A DNA stretch of 64,000 nucleotides from Entoloma clypeatum (lineage: Eukaryota > Basidiomycota > Agaricomycetes > Agaricales > Entolomataceae): assembly GCA_963565915.1 (NCBI GenBank), contig OY751487.1:3596001-3660000 (forward strand), read 5' to 3'. Of this stretch, positions 1 through 12,479 are shown one piece after another. The translations under genes and the position numbers were made by a program. Each line of letters opens with the position of its first letter. Within the stretch, counting starts at the first letter, position 1. The notes below the pieces were generated by a model, which was not told the DNA's origin, did not search any database, and was given only the letters and a program-made list of their open reading frames with translations.

Positions 1-1329
1 CCAATAGTAAGTATATATACAGTTACATACATTAGCTATGTCTGGTAGAGAGTCTATGTAGCAGAATAATGTATCAAAACACCCTGTAAATTGTGATAAA
101 CAGTGCAGCATGAGTTCTCTTAAACACAAAAAGCAACATTTCTTACTTCCTCCTTTCCACAACCACATTAGATTACATGTAATATATATATACTATTTAA
201 CCATTGCATGTGAACCTATTGAGACCATTCAAACACAATTCAAGGACTTCATAAGGTGAATATGAGCAGAATAGGTCGAAAATTTGACCAAAAATTTTTA
301 TTTCAGATTTGGATTCTCCACATTCAGGGGACTTTATAGCACATTTGTTTTTCAAATTTGGTTGATTCATTATGGAGATATAACACTTTTACTGAAATCT
401 GCACATTTCATTATTTCTATCATATCTAGACTTCTAAAAATTATACAAAGTGTGTCAGAAGGTGAATACATATCCCATAAGTAGTTCTATCACTTTAAGC
501 TATTATTAGGCTATGAGGAAGGCACCACGCGCTCCTGTGTGATGCATTTTGCGCATTGTTTACTATTATTTGTTGCAGAGCACGGCACCTCTATAACTTA
601 AATCCGTGGCGAAATTTCAGAAAAACAATACATACAGTATTGAGTGAGATATAATCCCCTCCTACATAATTGATATAGTAGAAACCCTTACTTGTTCCTG
701 TGTAGACATAATAAGCAGATGTGCGATGTTTTTGGGGATTTGTTTACATGTATTTGACACATTTGATGCACGCTTGATGCACGTCATCCAACGTTGAAAC
801 GATGCATCCACCCATTCCTGACCTTGCAATGAGGGGCACACATGTTGAAAAGGTTAAAATATATTTATAGATTTTATTGAAAGCCTGTGTCTAGTGATCG
901 GGGCAGGGGGGATGCACACACACCTTTTGTCTTTTTTTGCTGGTTGTGCCTATTTTGGAAGTGGCCTGTTTGGGAAGTGAAAAAGTGGGTATGTAGAGTG
1001 AGTGAGCAAGAAATTACAATGGTTCTGTGGCTTAGTTGGTTAAGTTGTTAGAATAATAGTATATACTATAGAGGCTGTAGTTCAAGTCTTACTGATGGCA
1101 CAAATTTTGCTTTGTGCTGGGCCCTTGGAGCATTCTGTGAAAAAGACCGGTTTAAACTGGTCTGAACCGGTCTTTGGCCGGTCTTTCAAATCTTAAAATT
1201 CAGAGAGAACCGAGGACTGGTTGTGATCGAAAATCTTAAAACTTGAGATCGCGGTCTGGTCTCAATCCAGTTCGTTCGGGTCCGGTTTCGGTCTGGTTTT
1301 AGGTTCTTGAGACTGGACTTAGAAACACT
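1..1329. other. AT-rich intergenic region
   Basis: No convincing protein-coding gene is visible; the short open frames have no recognisable content. The first kilobase is AT-rich. From about 1140 to 1320 the DNA is dominated by degenerate copies of a ccggtct/ctggtct word on both strands, which looks like the body of a decayed repeat. A tRNA-like A/B box pair at 1021-1100 is listed separately. Confidence 0.5.
1021..1100 (+). repeat. tRNA-like head, possible SINE or tRNA relic
   Basis: TGGCTTAGTTGG at 1028-1039 matches the Pol III A-box consensus exactly, and AGTTCAAGTCT near 1079-1089 is a close B-box match at normal spacing. The acceptor ends do not pair and the T-stem has mismatches, so this is not a functional tRNA gene. 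The repeat-rich DNA that follows would fit a tRNA-derived SINE body. Whether other copies exist cannot be seen here. Confidence 0.35.
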
Positions 1330-1335
1330 AACTCT

Positions 1336-1995
1336 GACGATGACCTTCGCACAAAACTACATAGTCTTCTCCATAGCGAACTCCGCACCATCTACATGAA
1401 CCGTAATATCAAACACATTGTTGATGAAGCTGTTGACCATGCCAAAAATAAAACCGCCGAAGCCCGGATGCTGAGGTGGCAAAAGGAAGTTCACAAACTT
1501 GCAGAAGAATGCGCACAAATCACCAAATGACTCCGCAAAACTGCAGATGAACTTCATCACACATACAAATGACAAACAGTATCGAACTCATCATGCATTG
1601 CCAACAACAACGCCAAAATGCCCTCTGCCACCTCGTCATCCAAACGCAAACCCCCAAAACTGACCGATGCTGAATGTACGCTCCCATGGAGCCACCAAGG
1701 GTGCATGAAATGTTGACGAGGATATCAGACACACACAACACGAGACTGCCCCAACAACTTCCCATCGGATACAAACTACAAGGCTGTCTCACTCGCCACC
1801 ATGTTGTCCCACCGCTCTCTGTATGGCAACAATACCCCCATCACTACAGTCGCCTCCTCCTCAACGCATATCTCCGAGGTTGACGAAGATTCCTCAACTG
1901 TTGGTGTTGTGATGCCCTCTGCGGTTCTTGGGTCTGGGTCCGACTCAGAGGACACAGACACCGTGAGTATCCCATACAAAAGTCGCCATCATTGA
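1336..1995 (+). pseudogene. Gag fragment with broken zinc knuckle (family A relic)
   Basis: A lysine/glutamate-rich helical stretch is followed by a Cx2C...Hx4C knuckle-like segment near 1700-1740. The residue after the second Cys is a TGA (1714-1716), and another TGA lies at 1528-1530. Both are where Arg would fit. A Ser/Asp-rich tail follows, then the frame jumps at about 1985 into integrase coding sequence. It cannot give a full protein. Confidence 0.6.
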
Positions 1996-2740
1996 TGGCC
2001 TTCCGATGGCTGAATTCGCATACAACAACCATGTTCATGTATCGACACGTCAAACTCTGTTCTACATTGACACTGGCCGCCATCCACACATGGGATTTGA
2101 ACCTTGCGAGAAGTGGATGGAGATCGAGGCGGTAGCGGATTTCAGCGAGCGGATGAAGTCTGCTCTGGAGGAGGCTCGCGCAGCACTGACATAGGCAAAA
2201 GATGACATGGCACAATACTACAACCAGCATCGGAGCACCACTCTGACATTCCACCTGGGGGACAAGGTCTTTTTAGACTCATCAGACCTCAAAACCACCT
2301 GACCCACAAAAAAACTTGCACATCGGTATGTAGGCCCTTTCCCAGTGGTCCGACCTGTTGGAATGCATGCCTACGAACTTTGCCTTCCCCCTTCCATGTC
2401 CCGCGTTCACCCAGTATTCCATGTCGTCAAACTTTCACTAGTTCCCGACAACCCTTTCCGATGCCAAGTCCACTCTCCTCTGCCTCTGACAGTAGTCGGA
2501 GAAGAATTGGAGTACGATGTTGAAAACCTCTTGGACAACCGACTGCATCGAGACAAGCTTCAATTCTTGGTCAAATGGAAGGGATATGGCTATGAAGAGA
2601 ATTCCTGGGAAGCAGAAGACAATGTCCACGCTCTGCGCCTAGTCTGCGACTTCTACCGACATCATCTGGGAGCTCCGCGTCGGATCTCTGCTGTGATATT
2701 CAACTCGTTTCGCCTGACACATCGAGACACCGTGCCTTGA
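1985..2740 (+). pseudogene. C-terminal integrase and chromodomain fragment (family A relic)
   Basis: It begins with the end of the integrase core (MAEFAYNNHVH at about 2006), runs through the post-core GPF/Y-like segment (HRYVGPFPVV, about 2320) and the HPVFHVVKL box, and ends in a chromodomain (EYDVENLLDNR...FLVKWKGYGYEENSWE, about 2510-2610). Stops interrupt it at 2192 and about 2301. In chromoviruses the chromodomain directs integration to chromatin. Only the last 131 codons are open. Confidence 0.8.
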
Positions 2741-2751
2741 AGGGGGGGTGA

Positions 2752-3187
2752 TGTAAGGGCAACCACTTTCACTTTTCCTTTCTTTTCTATTCCACCATTC
2801 TATTCCACCATCTCCGACATCCTCTGATGTCCCCCGATCGGATTTGCTGTGTCTGACATCTTATCCACCTCTCCACATCTGACGACTCCGCGCCCATCCG
2901 CTACTCCACATGTTGGATCGCAGGTACTATCATTCATCTTGTTTCCATTCATCCCCCATCCCTACTCCCAATCATTGCTCATCATTCATATGTCTCGTTT
3001 TATCTCTTATTTCATATCTCATTTTACTATTTATCTAACTAGCTTGCAGGGGAATCCTTAGAACCTTCTCTTTGGATCTCCCTTGCAAGGTATGTGTTGT
3101 ATTACTTATCAGACTGCTCAATCTAAACTTTGGATCTCCCTTGCAAGTATCTGAGTTTGAGTCTTGGATCATAAGGTCGCCCTTACA
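2752..3187 (+). repeat. 3' LTR of Gypsy family A (436 bp)
   Basis: It starts TGTAAGGGC and ends GCCCTTACA, a perfect 9-bp terminal inverted repeat. A purine run (aagggggggtga) sits immediately before it. It aligns along its whole length with the LTR at 54764-55196. The mapped transcript-start-like word AGAACCTTCT near 3060 differs by one base from the self-priming word of the other copy. Confidence 0.9.
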
Positions 3188-3293
3188 ACACCTAGTCACC
3201 ACTTACTTTCTGCAAGTGCCAATTTGGTTGGTAAAAAATAGCTATTTTCGGGGATGCTATAATGTTTGCACAAAATAGGTGGTGACTAGGTGT
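3188..3293. repeat. 106-bp imperfect hairpin abutting the LTR
   Basis: ACACCTAGTCACCACTTA at 3188-3205 is repeated in inverted form at 3276-3293 with one mismatch in 18, and pairing extends with more mismatches to about 31 bp. It could be a small foldback element or a folded tail. It lies 183 bp upstream of the TAF7 start codon. No clear target duplication is seen. Confidence 0.5.
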
Positions 3294-3476
3294 GTTGCAC
3301 CATAGGAGTGGAATTCATTCAACAGTTGATGTTGGACTGTATGAACACATGTACAGTACCACCTACCCATTGTTTGTTATCCCAGGGCGATCATTTCCGT
3401 GGAAAATCACGTGGTGCATTACTAATGTTGCTCACCGCTGCCTCATTCATTGTGTGGTCACATGCAAGGTCCCACC

Positions 3477-5131
3477 ATGGACGAAGACTCGGACTTGATC
3501 GTTGTGGACGATGAGGCATCCGCCCCTCGTCCCATATCCGTCGCTGAACATGCTGTCGCTTCTTCCTCACGGTTGCGAAGCTGTAGCAATCCGCCTATTC
3601 ACTCCTCGACTGATGCCTCGGAACGCACGACCCGTTCCTCTGCTGCAAAGTTCAAACCACAACCCAAGCTCAAGCTTAAGTTGAGCGACAAGGCAGCTGC
3701 CCAGGCTCCTGGAATGTCGTTCTTGGGCCAGTATGATAGAGAGCTGGATTCAGACGATGAAGATCTACTCTTCGAGGAACAGTTTATTTTGCGGATGCCA
3801 CCTGGAGAAGACCTGGAACGACTCAAGAAATTGGTGGCCACCCGTGAGGTAAACAATGATGTCTGGTTTAAGTTCAAGGGTGCGTATGATCTCTTTGCAT
3901 TTCTCCTGTCGCCTTCACCTCGCTACAGACTCTCGTCGGGCCGCATTCCATATGGGAAACTCCATCTACTCTGCCAAGCTCGTCGACCTTCCTTGTATAA
4001 TCGAATCCCAGAAGACGTTGGACAACAAGCAAATGTTCAAAGTCGCAGATATATGTCAGGTCGCATTGTCATTATCAGAAAAATCCCACCCACGAGTCAC
4101 TGATTCTTGTTAACAAGATGCTTGTTGTTGAGAAGAAGATAGAAAGTGAAGAGATGATCGTGAAAGACCGAAATTTCAATTTTGAAGAGTTTATTTGGCC
4201 GCATGGGATAACACCTCCTTTGCATCATGTCCGGAAACGAAGATTCCGCAAAAGGGTCAACAAACGGGTGGGTATCCTCTGTTCGTAACCATTCGTGAAT
4301 GTTGAGCATGTTTTAGACTATCGAAAGCGTGGAACAAGAGGTAGAAAGGCTGCTTGATGAAGATGCCCTTGCTACAGAGGTCAAATACGGTCTGAGGTTT
4401 TCAGCTCTCTCCTTCATCTTCTTACGAGCAGTTGCCCCTAGAAATACTCGACAATGTGAATCCTGATTTGTCAGACTCGGAATTTATCGAACGTGATGAA
4501 CCCCTCGATGCCCCGACCCCCGCTCTATCTGATGCAGGCGAAGCGCAAACTCCTGGGTATTATCTGGGAGAAGATGGCGACGCGGAAGAAGGGGAAGAAG
4601 AAGCAGAGGGGGAAGGAGAAGGAGAAGAAGGAGACATTGATGAGGAGTTGGCAGCAGAACTGGATCTGGCTCTGGGGGACGAAGAGGATGAGGAAGGTGA
4701 CGGGGATGAAGACGAAGAAGAAGAAAGTGAGGAAGATGACGATGACGATGAAGATGACGAGGATGTTCAAGCTAGGAAGCTCATCAATGAGGAGATCAGG
4801 GACCTCGAAGCCGCAGTGGCCAAGAAAGGGAAAGAGATTGCAAGCTCTGCCAACCCGTTAATCAAGGTGGGTGCTATGAGTATCTGCATGTCCAATATTT
4901 CTCACACAGACCAAGAAACGGTTTGAGGATGCGTTAAAGAAGCTAACGGCTGACCTCGAGATGAAATTAGCGCAACGCGATGAATTGAAGGAGAAGCAGC
5001 GTATGAAGAAAGAGGGTGTCATTTTGGATATTGATGCTGATGCTGGGGTCAATGACGGCAGAGAGATTGAAGATGGTGACGACGATTTGTTCGGACCCGG
5101 CGATCCATCTGCAGAGATGGATATTGGATGA
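3477..5131 (+). CDS. TAF7: TFIID subunit TAF7
   Basis: TAF7 (TAFII55) binds TAF1 within the general transcription factor TFIID in the nucleus and restrains its activity during preinitiation complex assembly. The predicted protein is 467 aa from six exons: 3477-3879, 3929-4059, 4118-4267, 4317-4379, 4432-4866 and 4910-5131. The family signature is clear: EEQFILRMP at residues about 100-108, then KLVDLPCIIESQKT and FKVADICQMLVV, then WPHGITPPLHHVRKRRFRK. The C-terminal half has the long acidic Glu/Asp tract typical of fungal TAF7 and a final coiled-coil segment. The start at 3477 has a good context (CACCATGG). The 4380-4431 intron boundary could shift by one codon. The stop is TGA at 5129-5131. 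Confidence 0.93.
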
Positions 5132-5462
5132 TCTACTGCATCGATACTCTCCGCATTCATAAAAAGCTAAAACAATCCACTAATGGGCTAGTCTTCAGGC
5201 CTTCAGGGTGTGCGATCTAGTTGATTTATGCAGGACAGGGATCCACTTGGGATGGGCTTAGTGTGATCCCTAAGTCGTGTCGTTGAGGGGGGCGAAATCC
5301 TTGGCCTCCTGCCCTCATGACATTCAACACATCCACCTTACCTTCCCGTGTAAATAGCACTCGCTGTCATGGTTTATGGCGATCAACTAGGCTTGCCCCT
5401 GAAGAAGTTCACTGAACGAGCCTGCTGCATACCGCTCCATGATAGTATTGTAATGTACTTGT
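5132..5462. other. Convergent intergenic region TAF7/GAA1
   Basis: About 330 bp between the convergent TAF7 and GAA1 stop codons. No ORF, repeat or RNA gene was recognised; it presumably holds both 3' UTRs. Confidence 0.6.
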
Positions 5463-7893
5463 TCATGACGATAGAAGGCACACAAGACCAGCTTGAAGGA
5501 GCAATGGTACATATACCAGACAGACAAAAGGGGCGAACCATACAGACAGGACCTCCCAATCCCAGATAGCTCTCCGTACCTCAGAAGGAAAGAGCAGCCA
5601 TCCAAGTCCCAGAAGAATATAAGCAGTGTATCGTATTGTTCGAATGAGTAGAGGTCCCCCGGCAAACGCAATGGATAATGGGAGACCTAACAAGATTGCC
5701 AGTGACCCTGCAAGTGCAAAATTCAAGACAGAGACGATTGATATCACTGTGGATGCGAAGCATAGATTGATTGCCTTGAGGACTTGGGAGAAAGGACTGC
5801 CCTCTGCGCCAGGCAACGGAGAGATAAGAAGCACGAGCAACGGGATATACCCGAAAGCCAAGAACACCAAGGGAGTCGCAAGCTATTGCGGTTGCATCAG
5901 TGGATGGATGGGATTGCGTTTCTTCATCATCTCACCTCCTGACTCTCCATGAACCAAGAGCTTGTGAGGAGCCCGAACAAGAATGCGCCGATAATATGTG
6001 TGGTACAAATGACAACGAGAACTCCAATAATGGGTTGGCGCCTTCTTGACCATTCCATGGTTGAACTGGTTGAACCTCCAGTTTTACTGGAATCCACATG
6101 GGGCTGGTCGCTCGTCCAAGCTGCATCTACCCATGTCCTAAGGCCACAAAACATCATAGCCACACTGACCAGTACAGCACTCGGCAAGTAGCTCCCAATC
6201 TTGAGGAAATGATCGGGATCAGTCAAGACATAGAAAAAGAATGATGCATGCAGGGGCTCGAGAAGGTTATTGACGGTGCGCAAAGTGGATTCTATAACTC
6301 TGTTCGACAACTGTCAATCGAACATTGGCATCTGACCCGTAGGTAAACCTACCGGCCGATTGCATGAAATCCATGGGGTCCAGTCGCTGGCACTGCGAAA
6401 AGAGTGAAGGCATCTATCCGATACCTAAGACACGAGATGTTAACAATCATGGCAGGTATCAAGAGAGGGAGAGATAGTCTACCGATGAAAGAGCCCATGT
6501 ACTCCACTGGCCCGACCACGAGCCTGGTGCCCAAAATGATCAATCATGTTCTTTGCTTGATATAGATATTTTCGAATTTCAGGTTGTTCCCGTATGAGGT
6601 TGGGCAACCGTGATAGTAAGGGATCAAAAGTTTCTTGATTCTCAATATGGGTATCAAGAACGACAGGAACCCCGCCAGCATATAATGAGATCCTCTGGAA
6701 TGAATTGAGAAGATCCTGATTAGGGAGACGGCCATTCATTCCCGCTTCAGCGAAAAGAAGGGATGAGTTTGTTAGTTGGACACAAAACAAAAAGGCTGAC
6801 CGAAAAACATCCCTAGATGGGAAAAAGAGTGTCCCGGGTAATCAATATTTAGAGCCGTCCAGATGACGCCTGATGAAAGCTCCAAGGGGTCCATTTGAGT
6901 ATCTGGACACAAATTGTGATCAAATGACATATTTCTACTTGGAACATACTTGACTGTAATGAGCCATGATATGCCGCAAGCCACGCATGCATTCCATCAA
7001 GGTACCCATCGCTGACAACAAATATGATGTCCTTGGCCCAGAGAGAATAGCCTGCAAACCATACTATCAGAATGATTCGCGCCACTTCAGTTTGAGATGA
7101 ACTGACGCTTGAGGAAACCAGCCAATGCAAGGATTGTGGAGATCCCTCGAAGGTTGGGGGTACCAGATTTGCTCAGCCATGATGCGCTGATCACCACAGC
7201 CTCTGTTCCCGCTGTTCGAGGAGAATAAAGGATACCATATGCATTGGTACCTGTCACTCGCTGGACCATTGTAAGCTGATGTATCTCAGGAGTATAATAG
7301 CGTCAAACCCCTGTGTTTGTCGAAAACGCGTAATTGTGCGTAGAGGCACATATACCAAGCTTATTCAGCTCTGTCTTCATGAATTGAGCGCGCCTGCGGA
7401 TATGCATGAGTTGGTCTGTGAAGCTGGAAGAAAGTCAGGGTTACTGTGCATATGTAGCATTCATGCTTTGCAGGACTTCTAAAGCTTCAAGGTAATTGTC
7501 TGCAGCATGGACGTCTTCCCAATCGAAATACGTAGTAACCTAATGATCTCGTAGCCTCAGCTTGAACGGACATCCCGTGAATGACTCTCGCACCTGACCA
7601 GGCTGGAGGGCGTTCTCGTCGATGTAAGTTCCTCGGCTCAGCCGTGGCAAGGGGATGAGGATCATCCAGAGGTATCCTACAAAAAATAGCGATGATCTGA
7701 AGAACCCTTTATGAATAGAGTAATGGTACGTTCATGAAAATACGGACATCAACCAAGATAGGCGTCGCGTGAGAGCGAAGACAACGGCTCTTCTTCTGCG
7801 CAATCGATTTTCGCTTGCATTTCCTGCGAGGAGAAGTCGTGCCGCAAGTCCGTTAGAGATTCTTCCCTGCGGCTCAGCAATATTTGTCTCCAT
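5463..7893 (-). CDS. GAA1: GPI transamidase component GAA1
   Basis: GAA1 is an ER membrane subunit of the GPI transamidase, which attaches preassembled GPI anchors to the C terminus of secretory proteins. It has a catalytically inactive M28-peptidase-like luminal fold and several C-terminal membrane spans. Here the N terminus has a basic run (RLRRRRAVVFALTRRL), a first membrane span (SLLFFVGYLWMILIPLP) and the family box SRGTYIDENALQPGQ (around 7615-7700). GTNAYGILYSPR and WAKDIIFVVSDGYLDGMHAWLAAYHG-like segments follow at about 7240-7000, then VIESTLRTVNNLLEPLHASFFFY (about 6290) and a hydrophobic C-terminal region. Many short introns interrupt it. I prefer the Met at 7893 over the one at 7941. 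It faces the USP48-like gene across 71 bp. Confidence 0.92.
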
Positions 7894-7964
7894 CGTGAGC
7901 GAAGGAGCAAGTTGAAGGTCACATATGGGGGCGTCACGCATCTTCGGGGACTCACAGTTCTCTT
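7894..7964. promoter_or_regulatory. Shared divergent promoter GAA1/USP48
   Basis: Only 71 bp separate the two start codons if the chosen starts are right, so both 5' UTRs and promoters must overlap. No TATA box is obvious. If GAA1 starts at 7941 instead, the gap is 23 bp, which is one reason for the shorter GAA1 model. Confidence 0.5.
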
Positions 7965-10900
7965 ATGCCCCAAAAGCGAAAGCGACCAATATCAGACACC
8001 TCCGCGAGAGTGGATTCTAGCGAGTTACCGAAACGGACCACAGTACCCAATAATAATTCGTCTCGCTGGGCATGGGTGGGCACAGAGGTGGTTGCACCCT
8101 CAGACATCACACCTGAACACCGCTTAATGGCATGCGGCCTCTCGAAGCGTAACAACAACGCCTTCTGCATCAACAAATTTGCGCAGTCGACATTGGTTGC
8201 GCCAGATCTTGCACAGAACTTGGACGGGCCAGTAACGACTGGCGACGTCGAAGCTGCTACCACTGACATGTCGAATGATGGGCGGCCTGTCTGCACTCCC
8301 AAGGCTTGCAGGAATAATCCGAACTGTCTAAATTACTTAGGTCAAGATGATTGGGAAGACGAAGGTGGGTCTTGCGTGCGACGCACCTTGATGTTGCCTA
8401 TGACTGTGATGCATCGTTCTAGAAAACGCGACTAAGACATTTATGAAGTTTCTCAATTTGGGCAAGAATCCCAACATGGATACTAGAGAGAACAATCTTC
8501 CTGTTGGCCTGAAGGTACTCGTTAATGTTTGACTGGGGAAAGTGCTTATGAGCTTGAGTGCCACTCAGAACCTGGGTGCAACTTGCTACGTCAATGCATT
8601 CCTTCAAGTCTGTCTCGTGGCAAGCATCGTTGATGAGATCTGACCTCGACGAACTCCTTTCATAGGTGTGGTTTAGAGATCTAGCATTCCGCTCCGGTAT
8701 CTATAAATGCGAACCTTGTGATGGTTCAGAGCGCAAGTTCAAGGTTCCGCTCTTGCTTTGATCCTTCCCTACAAGTCGTAATAATGTCAATCAGGAATCG
8801 CCGATATATCAGCTTCAAGTGGCATTCGCTGCCCTTCAAAGAAGCAACCAGAGCATTTTCAACCCCACTAGGCTTATTGAGAGCCTGCAGCTTCGCACAG
8901 GTGAACAACAAGATGCGCAAGAGTATGCCAATTGTCCATGGAATCGAATGCAGTGAATTTTGATCGCTCAGGTTCTCCAAATTGTTCATGTCCCATCTTG
9001 ATGCGGCATTCCGGAGGCAAGCCGCACCTGAAGTCAAGTCTCTCGTTACGGATCAAGTTAACTTCCGATTATTTTTGACTTGGGACATCATCCTCATCCT
9101 TAACAGTTCCAAGGCAAACAAGTATTCGGGACGATTTGCAATAATTGCCAATATTCCTCAGAAAAGGTCGCGGATTTCTTAGAAATAGAAATTAACCTGG
9201 AGGTTTGAAAAGTCCCAACGAGTCATCGAGCGAAAAGGACCTTCTAACATTTCCCTTCCAGGCAAACTCTACACTAGAGGATCGAATTACAGCCTTCTTC
9301 CAACCCGAAACTTTATCGGGTGACAATCGGTATGTTATCTGGTCATACTGCCGAACCTATATCACGAAGTCGGCAGTTATCTTTGTTCTCACTGCGACGG
9401 CCTCCAAGATGCTACGCGATATACCGAGTTACGAATTTTACCGCCTGTTCTTCATTTTTCCTTGCTGCGTTTCGTTTACGAAGTCTCAAGTATGGAACGC
9501 AAAAAGTCAAAACACGCGGTTTCATTTCCCCTCGCTCTCGACATGGGGCCGTTCTTAGCCTCGACTCATGAGAACAACTCGAGTCACATTCTAGGTGATA
9601 ACATGTATGAACTGCGGGGGATCTTACTCCACAAAGGCTCAAGTGCATACCATGGTCATTACGAGGCTCAAGTCTATGACACTGTGTTCGATCTTTGATT
9701 GATTTTGTTGGTAGAAAGACTGAGTGGTCTGCTTTCCACAGGCACCGATCCTGGTTTCGATGCAGTGACGAAAATATCACTAATATTAAATTATCTGGGG
9801 AGAAAAGAGTAACCAAACCGATCAGCACGGACCTCGAAGTCGGGGTTATCAACAAGTAAAGTGTTCTATTCATAACTTTCGATGAAATCATTCGTAACCG
9901 ATTTAATTATGAAGGAGCATGTCATCCAGAGATGCTTATATGCTCGTATATGCACGTAAATCGCCGACACAGGCCAAGTTATCCTCACTGGCAACCACCT
10001 ACCCATGTACCCCAACACCCGAACCTCCTAAGAGGGCTTTGGACATTACATATATGCTCAACAAAGCCCATGACGAGGCTTGTGATTCCTACAATCGGAA
10101 GTGCGTATCTCTTCCTTGTTCTGTTCTATACCTCATTACTTTTGTCAGAAAGCAATACCTTCAGGCTCATTTCAAGGGCAAGAGAGCAAAGATTATTGAC
10201 ATATATCGTATGTGGAATGTTCAGTCTATCCATGAGGTAAGCCGCAATCCATTCTCAGCGTGCATTTCTGAATTGCTTCTAGGACGCAGTGCTAGTGAGC
10301 CGACATGCCTTGGGAGCTTGGCTTTCGCAGTATACGGACGGGTCGGCTTCCATGATCACGGATCAAAAATCGGGGATTGATGAGTCATTACGAAGACACC
10401 TAATGGACGACATTCTTTGTGAACATGGTCGATTGAGCCCTATCAAGGCTTGTGATATCAAGCGCATTAGTAGAGTCTGTCGACCTTTCTCGTTTTGCTG
10501 TTTTCAAATAATCACATATTGTTTGATAGCATGCATATGGGCGAATTGTCCATGATACTGGTTGTAAATTTGAACCCATGCTCACAGTGGCAGACATCTG
10601 TGATGAATGTGTTAGACTCCAGTTTCAAGGTAGTCTCTTTCCCCTGTCTGATCACATGTACCTCTTAGAGCCTATATCCATAGCATATCTCTACAAGGTC
10701 CAGCATCCCCAAATGGTCAGGCAATTTGATGCAGTTGTTTCATTGGGTTACGAAGGCTACTGGATTTCAAAGCCTTGGGTCAAAGGTATATTGCTGGTCT
10801 AATTGCCTTCTATTATCCTCATTCATCGTAACGAAGACTGGAGGTTGATGAAGCCCAAAATGCACACCTACAAGGGGGATCCAGCACCTGACTCCCCCGA

Positions 10901-12311
10901 ATTCCGAACTCATGTCTGGTGCCAGCACGAAGGCTTGTCATCGAATACGACTCGTCGGCAAAAAATATCTGTTACAGTCAGTCAAATCCAGTAACTCCAA
11001 AACACTCAATCGTAAGCAACATAGGCAGCAAAACTATTGCAGAGATTGTATCCGTCTTGGAATCCTATTTCAACTGATGTTGAACCCTGCCCCTTGTGTG
11101 ATGCTCTTGTCCATATCTCAAAAGAGAATAAACGTGAACTACAGAGGCAGGCTGAAGAAGAGAAGGTAAACTCTCATCATGGACCAATGTTTGTGCTAAT
11201 TTTCTTAACAGACTATATTAAGACACATATATGACAACGGAGTATCTGGAGACACATCACTTCATGGTGAAGTTCGTTGTGCAATAATACCTGCCACTTT
11301 TGTCAAGAGTTGGAAACAGTGGGTCAACAGCCCTACAGAGGTTCCTAAACCTACTACGATGGACAATGTTTCGCTCATCTGCGAGCATGACATGCTCTTG
11401 ATTGACCCCAACTGTCCGACAGACCTTGATTCGTCCCTCATCATAATTCCCCGAAGTGAGTGGGACACGTTGGAGACGATGTAAGTAACTGCCTCATGCT
11501 GTGTCTCTTCATTTGTAGATCTCACAATACACAAATAGCTACTCCGCTGGACCTCTGATAGCTATCGAAAGACGCGTTCACGGCGCCGAGTCCCACGTTA
11601 GATATTCACATGAGATCCTTGTCTGCCAGGACTGTCGAATGAGAAGGTATCGTTGCACGTTGTTAGGCCGACATGCAATGGTATCTGACAGTCTGAGAAA
11701 TCAAAGGCAATTATATTGGACATCTACTTTCGTTACCATTCGTTTGGAAGGTACCCATCCGAAGAACGAAGACGGTACAACTACCAGTTTCGTCTCGTAC
11801 TCGGAATCAAATGCTCGTCAGTCGAGGCGCCTGCGACAACGAAGAGAGCTCGGAGAGAAGCGGCGACTAACGATCTGCAAGTCAACAACGATAAAGGAAA
11901 TCAAAGTCCTGGTGGGTATTGATGTCCTTCCGATAATCTCCAATGTGAACCATCGCGCAGGTGCAAAGTGAATTTGATATCCCGACCACCCATCAGCAGC
12001 TATTCTACCATGGAAAGGAACTAGACGACAATATGATGACTGTATCCACGCTCGGGATTTTGGCGAACGAGACCCTCCATTTGCGCCGAATAAACGAAAT
12101 TCATGACTTTGGTGATGATATGAAGGAGAGTAGCCCCAGAGAAGAAGGAAGAGGTTTTGAAGGTACGCTTCTCGGGGGACCTGTTGATGTAAAGCCTTGC
12201 TCTTCGTCACAACTAGGTGTAGACGATGACAAGAAATCATGCCCGAAATGTACCTTGATCAATAGCAAGGACGCGACTGATTGCACGATATGTAGCACAC
12301 CTTTTGTATGA
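7965..12311 (+). CDS. USP48: Ubiquitin C-terminal hydrolase, USP48 type
   Basis: A cysteine protease that removes ubiquitin from proteins. Order of domains: a conserved lead-in (CRNNPNCLNYLGQDDWEDE, about 8310-8364), the USP catalytic domain, DUSP domains, a ubiquitin-like domain and a C-terminal RanBP2-type zinc finger. The Cys box NLGATCYVNAFLQ lies at about 8567-8606 after a spliced intron. The EQQDAQE helix is near 8910, and the zinc-ribbon segment (ICNNC) near 9145. The His box YHGHYEAQ has its catalytic His codon near 9657. DUSP signatures (LCEHGRL about 10421, GYEGYWISKPW about 10747, WCQHEGLSS about 10918) follow. The Ubl segment is at about 11961-12110, and CPKC...CTIC at about 12240-12296 is the zinc finger. 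More than ten short introns are evident, so the exact protein needs splice evidence. Confidence 0.9.
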
Positions 12312-12479
12312 AGTCAACAAATTTCCCTTGATCCCATGCATGACTACGTACTTATATATCACAGAAAATATATCTATACCCTAACTTGATGCAGGGTAGA
12401 AAAAACAAGTCCCACAGACACCCCAAAGCAGATCGATTACAGTAAATGAAGAGAACCCAATAAAGAGAAAAGAGAACGA

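Larger units (their letters stand above)
1330..3187 (+). mobile_element. Ty3/Gypsy relic, family A, internally deleted, with 3' LTR
   Basis: A decayed gag piece (about 1336-1980) is joined directly to the end of integrase and a chromodomain (about 1985-2740), then a polypurine tract (2740-2751) and a 3' LTR (2752-3187). Protease, RT, RNase H and most of integrase are missing, and no 5' LTR is seen. The LTR matches the one at 54764-55196, so both belong to one family. Several in-frame TGA codons stand where Arg is expected. The left edge is approximate. Confidence 0.8.

Noticed and set aside
1801..1995. Independent small gene in the family A relic
   Set aside because: Its Ser/Asp-rich sequence continues the gag frame and stops at the internal deletion.
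4493..4861. Lys/Glu-rich frames overlapping the acidic tract of TAF7
   Set aside because: They are alternative-frame readings of the TAF7 acidic region.
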